DNA of 23,971 nt from an uncultured Acetatifactor sp. (GCA_910586435.1 CAJUGT010000011.1:1-23971); one strand, 5' to 3'. Shown: positions 15,495 through 23,938, numbered from the stretch's first letter. Notes: generated by a model not told the origin, from the sequence alone. Program-made: numbers and translations.

Positions 15495-17489
15495 TTACTT
15501 TTCCACACTGGACTTCGGATCCATCACATCCCGCAGAGCATCGCCCACAATATTGATACAAATGGTTGTCACCGCAAGGAATATAGCGGTAAAAAGCCAC
15601 TGCCACCAATAGGTGTTAATGATGGTGGCGTTATTGGCACTGTTGAGCATATTTCCCCAGGTGGGACGCGGATACTGTACCCCGAATCCCAGATAGCTTA
15701 AGGTGGACTCTGTGAGCATACATGTACCAAAAGACAACATCAGATTTACCAATATGACGGACATAACATTCGGCAAAATATGTTTAAACGCGATTCGGAC
15801 TTCCTTTACTCCCATGGACTTTGCCGCAACCACATATTCGCTCTCCCTGGCCACCAATACCTGACCACGCACCAGACGAGCCAGCCCCGGCCAGCTCAAG
15901 ACGCCCAGAATACACATAATGATAAAAATTCTCTGGTTCTCCGTGAGGTTCATCCGTCCCATAACCGCAGACAAAATCATGGCCAGGGGCAGAAATGGAA
16001 TGGCCGTAAATATTTCCGCCACACGCATGAGGAGAATATCCAGCCTGCCGCCGAAATAACCGGAAATACACCCTATCATAATACCGATAATCGCAGAGAT
16101 AATCACCGCCACCGCGCCGATGGTCATGGTCATCTTTCCGCCGTTGATAATACGCTGGAAAATATCCGCTCCATGGGTCTCTGTTCCAAACAGATACCCT
16201 TTCAATCCCCATTTTGCCGTCAACGCATTCTGCTCATCCACTCCATAACTCTGGAAGGCGCCGGAAAATAGTTTTGTGGTACCTGAAGACGCCTTGCCAG
16301 GCACATCCGTCTGCCCCAGGACATTGCTTCCCCAGGAATACACATTCCCTTTGTCAGTAAGTCCGGTATAATGATAACTGCCGCCTACAACCTGCACAAA
16401 TTTTTCCCCTTCCGCCAGTGCGGGCACAGGCTTCACATTCAGAGCAAAATCTCCTACAAAAGCCAGACTTCCGTCACTGAGCAAAAGACATGCGCTGGAG
16501 CTGGTGGCCGTTATGGATTCTATAGTGCGCCCATTGAGATAATCCTTGATTTTGGTAGTGGGACCGGACACATTTTCCCTTACCACATCATACAGTCCCC
16601 TGGTGCCTGTATAGATACTCTCTCTCTTTGAATTTACTCCCAGAACATAATTCAGCGTAAAATCAATATCCTGCAAGTTGGATATACTCAAAAACGTATT
16701 GATATTAGCGTATGTCAATTTATTTCCCCACAGATACAAGGTGCCGTCATTCATCAAAATAGCGGAACACTGATAACCGCAGGTAAGCTTCCTGATATTG
16801 GAGACATCAATCCCTTCCGTTACCAGAATTTCCGGCATATACGCAATATTGGGATTGAGCTTCCCATCCGCCGCCATTGCCTCCGCCTCGGTGCCATACT
16901 GCCCCAGACGCTTATTGCCCCAGCAGTAGACCTTTCCCTCTTCACTGATGGCAACAATATGATCTATACCGGCTGCAACCATGGCAATCCTGGCATCCTG
17001 CACTTCCTGGGGAATTTGCCCCACGTCAATACCTGTGGTGCCAATCTGTGTAGGTCCCCACACATATACCTTTCCGGCATTGGATAACCCCACTGTAAAT
17101 GATCCGAAACCGTCTATCATTTTAATGTCATTTTTCAGTTCCTTCGGCACGGACATCATGGACATGTTGGGGGGAATATTCTGCTGTGTCACTTCCGTAT
17201 AGGAATCACTGTAACTGGGCATCATGAGAGGCCCGATAAACATCACGATAAACATTGCCACCAGCAGGGTAAGCGCTCCCACCGCCAGCTTCTTTTCCAG
17301 AAAATTCCGCAGAATCTGCTTTCCGGGACTCACCAGCTCTTCCACATCCATAGCCGCCGCCCGATCTCCATCCTTTTCCTCCAGTTCATCTGCCAGATGA
17401 TTGCCGCCCCCATAAAAGAAACGTCCAAACCAACGCCCCATGGTTCCGCCTTTTTTACTTGATGAACTCTTCTGCTGTTTTTTACTCAT
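15495..17489 (-). CDS. oppC: Oligopeptide ABC transporter permease OppC with RCC1-like domain
   Basis: A 664-residue permease; OppC usually has about 300. A cytoplasmic Lys/Ser-rich N-terminus is followed by a first membrane helix at about 67-90. About 300 residues of extracytoplasmic sequence come next, with RCC1-like repeats: GLSNAGKVYVWG, AISEEGKVYCWGNKRLGQYG, LMNDGTLYLWGN, LLLSDGSLAFVG and LTDKGNVYSWGSNVLGQ. The normal OppC core resumes at LFGTETHGADIFQR (canonical GTDxxGRD) and has further membrane helices with the EAA loop EYVVAAKSMGVKEVRIAFKH that contacts the ATPases. The ATG at 17489 is preceded by GGGGAGGAG; an upstream GTG at 17510 lacks a ribosome site. The domain probably faces the substrate-binding lipoprotein. 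Core identity is sure; the role of the repeat domain is unknown. Confidence 0.93.
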   Translation of the reverse strand: MSKKQQKSSSSKKGGTMGRWFGRFFYGGGNHLADELEEKDGDRAAAMDVEELVSPGKQILRNFLEKKLAVGALTLLVAMFIVMFIGPLMMPSYSDSYTEVTQQNIPPNMSMMSVPKELKNDIKMIDGFGSFTVGLSNAGKVYVWGPTQIGTTGIDVGQIPQEVQDARIAMVAAGIDHIVAISEEGKVYCWGNKRLGQYGTEAEAMAADGKLNPNIAYMPEILVTEGIDVSNIRKLTCGYQCSAILMNDGTLYLWGNKLTYANINTFLSISNLQDIDFTLNYVLGVNSKRESIYTGTRGLYDVVRENVSGPTTKIKDYLNGRTIESITATSSSACLLLSDGSLAFVGDFALNVKPVPALAEGEKFVQVVGGSYHYTGLTDKGNVYSWGSNVLGQTDVPGKASSGTTKLFSGAFQSYGVDEQNALTAKWGLKGYLFGTETHGADIFQRIINGGKMTMTIGAVAVIISAIIGIMIGCISGYFGGRLDILLMRVAEIFTAIPFLPLAMILSAVMGRMNLTENQRIFIIMCILGVLSWPGLARLVRGQVLVARESEYVVAAKSMGVKEVRIAFKHILPNVMSVILVNLMLSFGTCMLTESTLSYLGFGVQYPRPTWGNMLNSANNATIINTYWWQWLFTAIFLAVTTICINIVGDALRDVMDPKSSVEK

Positions 17490-17506
17490 CCTACGCTCCT
17501 CCCCTC

Positions 17507-18550
17507 TCACTTACTCACGCGGACACGCGGATCTACTAATCCATAGATAATATCTATCAGCAGATTGCCCAGCAGGGACATACCCACATAGAACATCTGC
17601 ATCAGCAGCACCACATCATAATCCGAAGTCTGCAAAGAATCAATCATCAGCTTCCCCATACCATTGATGGCAAACATTCTCTCCACCACCAGAGAACCGG
17701 AGAAAATCCCCAGAAACCATCCCACTACCAGAGTGACTACAGGGATAAGCGCATTCCTCCAGGCATGGGAATAAATTACCACTTTTTCACGCAGTCCCTT
17801 CGCCCTGGCCGTCTTGATGCAGTCCATGGAAAGAGCCTCAATCATAGAAGCACGGACATACCTGGTCATACCTCCCAGACTACAGAAGGTCATAACAATC
17901 AATGGCAGTGTCATATAATAAATACTGTCCTTCCAATATTGCCAGCCTGTATAGTTCGTCCCGGGAGTCTTCATACCGCTGGGAGGCAGCCAGCCCAGTT
18001 TGGAACAAAATACCCAGATAAACAGAATCGAAATCAAAAAGGTAGGAAGACTGTAACCGATAATGGTTCCCACCTGCATCGCCTGATCCATCCTGCTGCC
18101 CCTCTTGACCGCACAGTGAATGCCAAGAGGAATCGTGATGCCCAATGCCAATATGGTGGCAAAAATATTGATACGTATTGTCACCTTCATGGGATCTGAT
18201 ACCACATCCAGCACAGGCCGCTGGTATTGATAGGAATATCCCATATTTCCCTGAAGCAGGCCATTATAGCTGCCGTCATAGAGAGGATAGAGTCCCACCC
18301 AGCGCAGGTAGCGAATCACCCTGTTCTCCACATCGGTTCCGTAGCGGCGCTGGTATTGCAGATAGAGCTCTTCAAACCGCTCTTGCTGCTGTTCCGCGGT
18401 ATAACTTCCCTTGATTGCCTGCAAATCCGCCATGGCGTCGGTATAAGCTCGATTGCTGGGTACCAGACTGTATATCATAAACATAATAAACGAAAGTATA
18501 ACTAGCACAACAAACATATACGCAATTCTCTTGACTATGTATTTTCCCAT
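17507..18550 (-). CDS. oppB: Oligopeptide ABC transporter permease OppB
   Basis: A 347-residue membrane protein with an N-terminal helix (YMFVVLVILSFIMFMIYSLVP) typical of OppB/DppB. An extracytoplasmic loop of about 90 residues follows, then five further hydrophobic segments. The EAA motif with ARAKGLREKVVIYSHAWRNALIPV contacts the ATPase subunits, and the C-terminus ends in the family's typical DPRVR. It forms the channel with OppC. The ATG at 18550 has GAGGG 7 nt upstream; a TTG two codons earlier is less likely. The stop lies 17 nt before the oppC start. It follows oppA after a 256-nt spacer with two hairpins. Confidence 0.95.
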   Translation of the reverse strand: MGKYIVKRIAYMFVVLVILSFIMFMIYSLVPSNRAYTDAMADLQAIKGSYTAEQQQERFEELYLQYQRRYGTDVENRVIRYLRWVGLYPLYDGSYNGLLQGNMGYSYQYQRPVLDVVSDPMKVTIRINIFATILALGITIPLGIHCAVKRGSRMDQAMQVGTIIGYSLPTFLISILFIWVFCSKLGWLPPSGMKTPGTNYTGWQYWKDSIYYMTLPLIVMTFCSLGGMTRYVRASMIEALSMDCIKTARAKGLREKVVIYSHAWRNALIPVVTLVVGWFLGIFSGSLVVERMFAINGMGKLMIDSLQTSDYDVVLLMQMFYVGMSLLGNLLIDIIYGLVDPRVRVSK

Positions 18551-18621
18551 ATACAATCCCTCATTTCTCTGTCCCTGCGGAAACTGCCCTCCACAGGCCC
18601 TCCGCTGTCATTCATAAAATA

Positions 18622-18669
18622 CTCTCGGAAACTCTTTGTGTCCATATTGTGCAAAGGAGCTTCCGAGAG
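18622..18669 (-). other. Long hairpin in the oppA-oppB spacer
   Basis: CTCTCGGAA pairs perfectly with TTCCGAGAG, and the helix continues inward with CTCTTTG against CAAAGGAG (one bulge). On the minus strand TATTTTAT follows. It could act as a partial terminator or as a 3' stabilising structure that keeps oppA mRNA in excess over the membrane subunits. Confidence 0.65.
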
Positions 18670-18683
18670 AACTTTAATATAAC

Positions 18684-18719
18684 ACAAGCTGTTGTCAAAT
18701 AGACCTGACAGCAGCCTGT
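18684..18719 (-). other. Second hairpin in the oppA-oppB spacer
   Basis: A 14-bp stem (18684-18697 with 18706-18719) contains one G-U pair and one mismatch, with an 8-nt loop. It is about 90 nt downstream of the oppA stop and ahead of the larger hairpin. Smaller GC-rich inverted repeats lie nearer the oppA stop. Confidence 0.55.
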
Positions 18720-18806
18720 GTTTTCCTCTCCGCCCCCGCAATATGCGGGCAGTTCACACTGATTCCTGCCAAAGCAAATTAGTATGACTGCCTGCGGCAA
18801 GCCAGC

Positions 18807-21131
18807 TTATTTCAGCCAGTACGCGTCAGCCGGATCCTTGATAAAGTAACCGTTCCAGTTACCGTCAAACCTGACGGGATCAATGGTCAAGTTGTATGCG
18901 TAATCGTAAATAGTACTGGTAAACCCGGTTGCGTAATTGAAGCAGGTATACAATGCAGGACCCTGATACAAGCCATACACGGGCTTCTGATACTGCTCAT
19001 CCAACATGGCCTCAAAGGTTCCCATGGTGGTCTGAACCACAAAACCTGCGTTCGTAATATTATCATTGGTAGCGAAACCGGTCATCAACAGATCTGAGAA
19101 ATCGTTATCTGAAGTACCATACCAGTTCAGAACCAAAGGCATATAATAATCATCGCCCACCTTGGTAGTTACGTAAGCGCCGTCCTTGGACTTAAAGTTA
19201 ATATCGTTCTCTGTTGCTTCCGCAGCGGGAATCTGCTTATAACGAACGCCGGAAGTATATGCGTTTCCGTCCTTATCGTAAACCCAGCCGCCCTCTTCCA
19301 GCACTGCGATAGCGCTGTCAACAGAAGTAGCGTACTCATTCAAAAGCATACCGTCATCCACTGCTGCCTGATACATCCAGGAGCCTGCGTAATAAGGAGC
19401 ATTCTGCACACCACCGTATCCTCCGGTGAAGTCCTTAGCGAATCCCGCACGGTCCATACACAGGGCAACTGCCTGACGAACTTCTACAAACTGTGAGGGT
19501 CCAAAGTCACAACGGAACGCAAGCTTTCCATATCCCGCACGGCTGTAATGTGTGTATACATACTTATCAGGCTGCGCATCCGCAAGAGCCACTGCCTCAT
19601 CCGTAGAACTGCCGCCTGTGATACCAGGCAATACATCCACGCCGCCGGACTTCAGATCCTCCAGCTGAGTCGCGGGAATTACCTTCTTGTAAACTACGGT
19701 TTCAATAGTGGGTTTTGTTCCCTCGTAATTTCCCGGGAAATTAGGATTGAGTCTCAAAACCACAGACTTGTCAGCCGCGTCATAGCTCTCCACCACATAG
19801 GGACCTGTATAAGGATAAGTGGTATCCGTATTCAGGGAAGAAGCTTTGATGTGAGCAGCTGTGTCATAATTCTCACCTGTCTTCTTATAGAAGTCATCTG
19901 TAAAGTACACACCGTTTCCGTCATCCTTTACATCCGCTTCTCCAATCCACAGAGGAAGGTACTGAGGGGAGAAACTTGCGTAAGTAACATCATAGAAATA
20001 AGGAAGATGCTCCGCCGAAATGGTTACGGAGAAAGTATACTCATCCAACAGGCGCAGCCCTGCCAGTTCTTTCTTGCCTTCCGCGGAATCTGTTCCGGTG
20101 TATGCATTGAAATCTTCAAAACCTACAATGCTCTGTCCGGAAGTATGATCCTTGCCTGCGGCCTGGACTGCCACGGGAGTGGAAAATACCATGGTAAATA
20201 CCACATAATTCTTTGCGGTAATGGGACTGCCGTCGGAGAACTTCAACCCCTCCTTCAGCTTAATGGTATAGGTCTTGCTGCCGTCGGCATTTTCGGTATC
20301 CGTATGTTCAGCCACCACAGTGTCATTCCACTGATAACCGCCTTCTTTGTTGGCAGTAACAGTGAGCAGACCGGAGGTAAGATTCTGAACCTTCAGATCA
20401 GCCGCGTTGGGATTGCTGGAACCAAAATTGGCATAGCGGAACTTACCGCTCATTTCTGTGGTATCACCAATGATAATGCTGTTGTCAGCCTTCTCACTGC
20501 TCCAGTCAACCAATGCCTTTGCCGCATCCCAGTAAGGGTTGGTGGGATGCTCCGTCACACCCTTGATGGCAGCGTTATAAATATCATAATACTCATTTGC
20601 GTACAGAGGAAGTTCCGGAAGCATATAGTTCCATCTCTGAATGTAAAGCTTCCACCAGGTAGCATATACATCATCTTCTGTCTTCCATCTTCCGCCCTCC
20701 GGCACTGCGGTATTATATACCATGGCCATGGACAGGAAATCCAACCCCAGCTCATAGCGGACACCGTCCCGCTCTATGTAGCCGAATCCTGTCTCCTCAT
20801 CCTCAATCACATCGGCAATACTGGTTTCCTTGCCAAACTGCTCATACAAAGATGTGTAGTCCGTGCCGTATTCCTTGTTTTTCAGGCTCTTCTGTTCAGC
20901 ATAAACCACTTCCGTGGATGCCCCCCCCGTCTGTTCGTCACTGGATGAACTGCTTCCGCTGTCGGATGAACTTCCGGCGTCAGGCGTCGAACTTGAGCTG
21001 TCAGGTGTACTCTGGCTGTCACTGCCCGGAGTGGAAGCATCGCTTGGGTTAGAAGCATCGTTTCCGCAGGCTGCCATAGACATTACCATTGCCGCGGATA
21101 ACAGCAATGCCAGAAATTTCTTGTTTCTCAT
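18807..21131 (-). CDS. oppA: Peptide-type ABC transporter substrate-binding lipoprotein OppA
   Basis: A 774-residue protein. A lipoprotein signal peptide (MRNKKFLALLLSAAMVMSMAAC) places the lipid-bearing cysteine at residue 22. A Ser/Asp/Gly-rich linker follows to about residue 72, then a family 5 extracellular solute-binding domain. Typical features include KLKEGLKFSDGSPITAKNYV in the middle and FRCDFGPSQFVEVRQAVALCMDR in the second half. OppA-type proteins capture oligopeptides or related solutes and hand them to OppB/OppC; the exact substrate cannot be read here. It is longer than the usual 540-600 residues. The ATG at 21131 has AGGAGGAG 7 nt upstream; the frame extends 22 codons further up but without a ribosome site or signal-peptide logic. 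It is first in the opp operon under a strong promoter. Confidence 0.94.
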   Translation of the reverse strand: MRNKKFLALLLSAAMVMSMAACGNDASNPSDASTPGSDSQSTPDSSSSTPDAGSSSDSGSSSSSDEQTGGASTEVVYAEQKSLKNKEYGTDYTSLYEQFGKETSIADVIEDEETGFGYIERDGVRYELGLDFLSMAMVYNTAVPEGGRWKTEDDVYATWWKLYIQRWNYMLPELPLYANEYYDIYNAAIKGVTEHPTNPYWDAAKALVDWSSEKADNSIIIGDTTEMSGKFRYANFGSSNPNAADLKVQNLTSGLLTVTANKEGGYQWNDTVVAEHTDTENADGSKTYTIKLKEGLKFSDGSPITAKNYVVFTMVFSTPVAVQAAGKDHTSGQSIVGFEDFNAYTGTDSAEGKKELAGLRLLDEYTFSVTISAEHLPYFYDVTYASFSPQYLPLWIGEADVKDDGNGVYFTDDFYKKTGENYDTAAHIKASSLNTDTTYPYTGPYVVESYDAADKSVVLRLNPNFPGNYEGTKPTIETVVYKKVIPATQLEDLKSGGVDVLPGITGGSSTDEAVALADAQPDKYVYTHYSRAGYGKLAFRCDFGPSQFVEVRQAVALCMDRAGFAKDFTGGYGGVQNAPYYAGSWMYQAAVDDGMLLNEYATSVDSAIAVLEEGGWVYDKDGNAYTSGVRYKQIPAAEATENDINFKSKDGAYVTTKVGDDYYMPLVLNWYGTSDNDFSDLLMTGFATNDNITNAGFVVQTTMGTFEAMLDEQYQKPVYGLYQGPALYTCFNYATGFTSTIYDYAYNLTIDPVRFDGNWNGYFIKDPADAYWLK

Positions 21132-21293
21132 AATATCACTCCTCCTTGTTTGATAGTTTCGCCTACTTCTTCGCTTTACCATTTCAAAGTCCTGCATTTA
21201 ACAAAAAAAGGAAAGAATAATCTACACTACCCACTCCTTTATGCGTAACTTTGACATTATGCGATTGTAATGTATGCAAAACTTACAAGGAAT

Positions 21294-21322
21294 AGGATAA
21301 ACGATAACGCAAAAAATGTCAA
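21294..21322 (-). promoter_or_regulatory. oppA operon promoter (SigA-type)
   Basis: On the minus strand a perfect -35 TTGACA (21322-21317), a 17-nt spacer and -10 TATCCT (21299-21294). Transcription would start near 21287, giving a leader of roughly 155 nt. Confidence 0.82.
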
Positions 21323-21336
21323 TAGTTTTTTGTTTG

Positions 21337-21359
21337 GAAAATTTTATACGTATATTTTC
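21337..21359. promoter_or_regulatory. Palindromic element upstream of the oppA promoter
   Basis: A perfect 10-bp palindrome, TATACGTATA (21345-21354), is flanked by GAAAA and TTTTC, offset by 3 nt on one side. It lies about 14 bp upstream of the -35 box, a place for an activator site or an UP-like element. The regulator is unknown. Confidence 0.4.
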
Positions 21360-21367
21360 AAAATCGG

Positions 21368-21415
21368 CAAAAAGATTCCCCCACAGGCTTTATATCCGCC
21401 TTTTTGCCTGCGGGG
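21368..21415 (-). terminator. Intrinsic terminator of eno
   Basis: On the minus strand CCCCGCAGGC pairs with GCCTGTGGGG (10 bp, one G-U) over a 17-nt loop. Five T follow after GAATC. It lies about 65 nt past the eno stop and separates it from the opp operon. Confidence 0.72.
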
Positions 21416-21478
21416 TGACAGTATGCGTACACCCTCCATGGTCAATCACACATATCCATCAAAGGCAGTATCGGCAGT

Positions 21479-22801
21479 TCATACATGAAAAGCCAGCAAT
21501 CCAGGATATTCCGCAGCCTTGCCCAGTTCCTCTTCTATCTTAAGCAGCCTGTTATACTTTGCCACTCTATCGCTTCTGCATGGAGCGCCGGTCTTAATCT
21601 GTCCTGTATTCCACGCAACCGCCAGGTCCGCAATGGTGGTATCCTCCGTTTCTCCGGAACGGTGGGACATGACTGTGGTGTAATTGTTTTTATGGGCCAG
21701 TTCCACCGCTTCAAAAGCTTCGGTCAGGGTGCCTATCTGATTCACCTTCACAAGGATGGAACCTGCCGTTTTCAGCTTGATACCCGCAGCCAGACGCTTT
21801 TTGTTGGTCACAAAGAGATCGTCTCCCACCAGCTGCACTTTCTGCCCAAGTCTTTCGGTCAGTTTCTGCCATCCGTCCCAATCGTCCTCAGCCAGAGCGT
21901 CCTCAATGGAAATGATAGGAAAATTATCCGCAAGTTTTTCAAAATAGGCAATCATTTCCTCCGTGCTCCGCACAACTTCCTGCCCTTTCAGACGGCTTTC
22001 ACCGGGGAAATGATACATATTTGTCTTCTCATTGTATAATTCACTGGAGGCCGCATCCATTGCAATGCGAACGTCATCTCCGGGTGTATAACCGGAAGCT
22101 TTTATGGCGTCCACCAGCATGATTAACACGCTTTCCGCATCCGGCAGATCGGGCGCGAATCCTCCCTCGTCCCCCACACCAGTGGAAAGTCCTTTTTGTT
22201 CCAGAAGCTTCTTTAAATTATGATATATCTCCGCACAGATCCGGAGCGCATGAGAAAAGCTGTCTGCGCATATGGGCATAATCATAAACTCTTGAAAATC
22301 CACCGTGTTATCCGCATGTTTTCCGCCGTTTAGTATATTCATCATGGGAACCGGAAGCAGGTGCGCCCCGCTGCCACCCACATAGCGATACAAAGGCATG
22401 GACAACGCTGCCGCTGCCGCCTTCGCGCAGGCCAAAGACACGGAGAGCATGGCATTGGCGCCCAGGTTTTCCTTATTTTCCGTTCCGTCCAGTTCTATGA
22501 GTCCTCTGTCAATTTCAATTTGATTCAGGGCGTTTTTACCTGCCAGGGCCGGGGCAATCTTGTCGTTGACATTTTTCACCGCATGTTTCACTCCCAGACC
22601 GAAATACCTTGGTTCTCCGTCCCTGAGTTCCACCGCTTCAAAGCGTCCCGTGCTTGCGCCGGAAGGCACGGCCGCCGTCCCGGTATATCTTTTTTGATCC
22701 TGATGATTTAAAACAGTAAGCTCGGCTTCCACCGTGGGATTTCCCCTGGAATCCAGAATTTCACGGGCATGAATGGATTTGATTTCCAGATATGTGATCA
22801 T
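21479..22801 (-). CDS. eno: Enolase (phosphopyruvate hydratase)
   Basis: A 440-residue protein of full length. It begins IKSIHAREILDSRGNPTVE and carries the GASTG loop (48-52), E212 in GVGDEGGFAP, the metal ligands D249, E300 and D327, K352 in SILVKVNQIGT, and the signature SHRSGETEDTTIADLAV (379-395). It converts 2-phosphoglycerate to phosphoenolpyruvate in glycolysis in the cytoplasm. The ATG at 22801 follows AAGGAGG by 9 nt, and this ribosome site lies inside a 14-bp inverted repeat, suggesting translational or attenuation control. A promoter overlaps the end of the upstream aldo/keto reductase gene, and a terminator follows. In many Firmicutes eno lies next to secG; here about 10.6 kb separate them. 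Confidence 0.98.
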   Translation of the reverse strand: MITYLEIKSIHAREILDSRGNPTVEAELTVLNHQDQKRYTGTAAVPSGASTGRFEAVELRDGEPRYFGLGVKHAVKNVNDKIAPALAGKNALNQIEIDRGLIELDGTENKENLGANAMLSVSLACAKAAAAALSMPLYRYVGGSGAHLLPVPMMNILNGGKHADNTVDFQEFMIMPICADSFSHALRICAEIYHNLKKLLEQKGLSTGVGDEGGFAPDLPDAESVLIMLVDAIKASGYTPGDDVRIAMDAASSELYNEKTNMYHFPGESRLKGQEVVRSTEEMIAYFEKLADNFPIISIEDALAEDDWDGWQKLTERLGQKVQLVGDDLFVTNKKRLAAGIKLKTAGSILVKVNQIGTLTEAFEAVELAHKNNYTTVMSHRSGETEDTTIADLAVAWNTGQIKTGAPCRSDRVAKYNRLLKIEEELGKAAEYPGLLAFHV

Positions 22802-22807
22802 AATAAA

Positions 22808-22857
22808 ATGCCTCCTTATGGTTTGATTGTTTTTGTAGTCTTCCCATAAGGAGGCAT
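22808..22857 (-). promoter_or_regulatory. Hairpin sequestering the eno ribosome-binding site
   Basis: A perfect 14-bp inverted repeat (22808-22821 with 22844-22857) with a 22-nt loop. The downstream arm, CCATAAGGAGGCAT on the minus strand, contains the eno ribosome site. The stem is followed by TTTATT just before the ATG, so the same hairpin could hide the ribosome site or act as an attenuator. Confidence 0.8.
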
Positions 22858-22885
22858 AACATTCCCGGAATTATTTTCCACGAAA

Positions 22886-22915
22886 ATTATATCTCTTTTC
22901 CATCTAAAATTTCAA
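22886..22915 (-). promoter_or_regulatory. eno promoter overlapping the end of the upstream gene
   Basis: On the minus strand: -35 TTGAAA (22915-22910), an 18-nt spacer and a perfect -10 TATAAT (22891-22886), which includes the upstream stop codon. The transcript would begin about 20 nt before the eno hairpin. Confidence 0.72.
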
Positions 22916-23909
22916 GGTAATCTTTGTAGTTCTTCTCCAAAAGCGTCGGTGTGTCCAGCCCATAAGGACATTTGGATTTACATTGACCACAATGAAGGCA
23001 TTCTTCTATCTTTTTCATTTTTGCCTGTACATCAGGGGTCAGCTGCGCCTGGGAGGGAGACCGTCGAATCAACAGGCTCATTCGGGCGCAATTGTTAATT
23101 TCGATTCCAACAGGGCAGGGCATACAATAACCGCAGCCCCGGCAGAAATCTCCCAGAAGTTCTTCCCTGTCATGGGCAATCACCGCCTTAAGCGCCTCCG
23201 TCATTTCAGGCGGGTTGTCAATGTAAGAGAGAAATTCATCCAATTCCTTTTCCCTCTGTACTCCCCAGATGGGAAGCACATTTTCATATTGGGCAAGAAA
23301 CGCGTAAGCGGCCGCCGAGTTGGTAATCAGTCCCCCGGACAAAGCCTTCATGGCAATAAAACCCATCCCTGCTTTTGCGCATTTTCCCACCAGTTCCAGG
23401 TCTTTCTCCGTGGCCAGATAACAGAACGGAAACTGCAATGTCTCATAGAGACCGCTCTCCACCGCCTCCTCAGCCACACGCAGTCTGTGGTTTGTGATAC
23501 CGATGTGCCGTATCATGCCCTTGTCCTTTGCCTCCAGCATGGCCTCATAGAGACCGCTTCCATCCCCGGGTTTGGGACAGAAGGACGGATTGTGAAACTG
23601 ATACAGATCAATATAATCCGTTTGCAGCTTCTCCAGGGAAACAGACAAATCCTTCCAGAACCCCTCTGCGTCCGATGCGCCGGTTTTGGTTGCGATATAT
23701 ACTTTCTCCCGCATTCCGTAAAAAGCTTCACCCAATTTCTCTTCGCTGTCCGTGTAATAACGGGCAGTGTCATAGAACGTCACTCCATGGTCATATGCCC
23801 TGCGCAGGAGCTTTACTGCTTCTTCTTTGGATATCCGCTGAATGGGCAGCGCCCCGAACGCGTTTTTCTCCACAGTGATACCGGTACTGCCTAATACTAC
23901 CTTCGCCAT
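22887..23909 (-). CDS. Aldo/keto reductase with C-terminal 4Fe-4S motifs
   Basis: A 340-residue protein. Residues 1-250 are an aldo/keto reductase barrel with the catalytic tetrad visible as D47 and Y51 or Y52 (TFYDTARYY), K75 (ATKTG) and H106 (QFHNPS). The C-terminus has ferredoxin-type cysteines: C256, C259, C262 and C265 in CRGCGYCMPCPVG, and C304, C307, C310 and C314 in CLHCGQCKSKCPYG, the second a classical CxxCxxCxxxCP. This architecture is common in anaerobes and suggests NAD(P)H- or ferredoxin-linked reduction of an unknown carbonyl substrate. The ATG at 23909 has GGAG 8 nt upstream, preceded by a small GC hairpin. It is followed by the eno promoter, so the two may be partly co-transcribed. 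Confidence 0.93.
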   Translation of the reverse strand: MAKVVLGSTGITVEKNAFGALPIQRISKEEAVKLLRRAYDHGVTFYDTARYYTDSEEKLGEAFYGMREKVYIATKTGASDAEGFWKDLSVSLEKLQTDYIDLYQFHNPSFCPKPGDGSGLYEAMLEAKDKGMIRHIGITNHRLRVAEEAVESGLYETLQFPFCYLATEKDLELVGKCAKAGMGFIAMKALSGGLITNSAAAYAFLAQYENVLPIWGVQREKELDEFLSYIDNPPEMTEALKAVIAHDREELLGDFCRGCGYCMPCPVGIEINNCARMSLLIRRSPSQAQLTPDVQAKMKKIEECLHCGQCKSKCPYGLDTPTLLEKNYKDYLEILDGKEI

Positions 23910-23923
23910 ATACTAATCTCCAT

Positions 23924-23938
23924 GCCGCCTTTGGCGGC
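23924..23938. other. Small GC hairpin upstream of the aldo/keto reductase
   Basis: GCCGCC-TTT-GGCGGC: a perfect 6-bp stem with a 3-nt loop directly before the ribosome site. No U-tract follows on either strand, so it is not a clear terminator. Confidence 0.55.

Larger units (their letters stand above)
21132..21478. other. Intergenic control region between eno and oppA
   Basis: No gene is seen. In transcription order it holds about 60 nt after the eno stop, the eno terminator, a symmetric AT-rich element, the oppA promoter and an approximately 155-nt oppA leader. The leader contains a small hairpin (ACATTA with TAATGT, 8-nt loop). I recognise no riboswitch. Confidence 0.7.

Noticed and set aside
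18680..18698. A promoter before oppB based on TTGACA
   Set aside because: The -35 is perfect, but the nearest -10-like sequences are only 11-13 nt away; the hexamer is part of a hairpin arm.
18535..18800. Two small minus-strand frames in the oppA-oppB spacer
   Set aside because: They overlap the hairpins, lack ribosome sites and look random in composition.
19548..20948. 466-residue plus-strand reading frame
   Set aside because: It lies antisense inside oppA, has no recognisable motif and no start signals; it is a shadow of the GC-rich coding strand.
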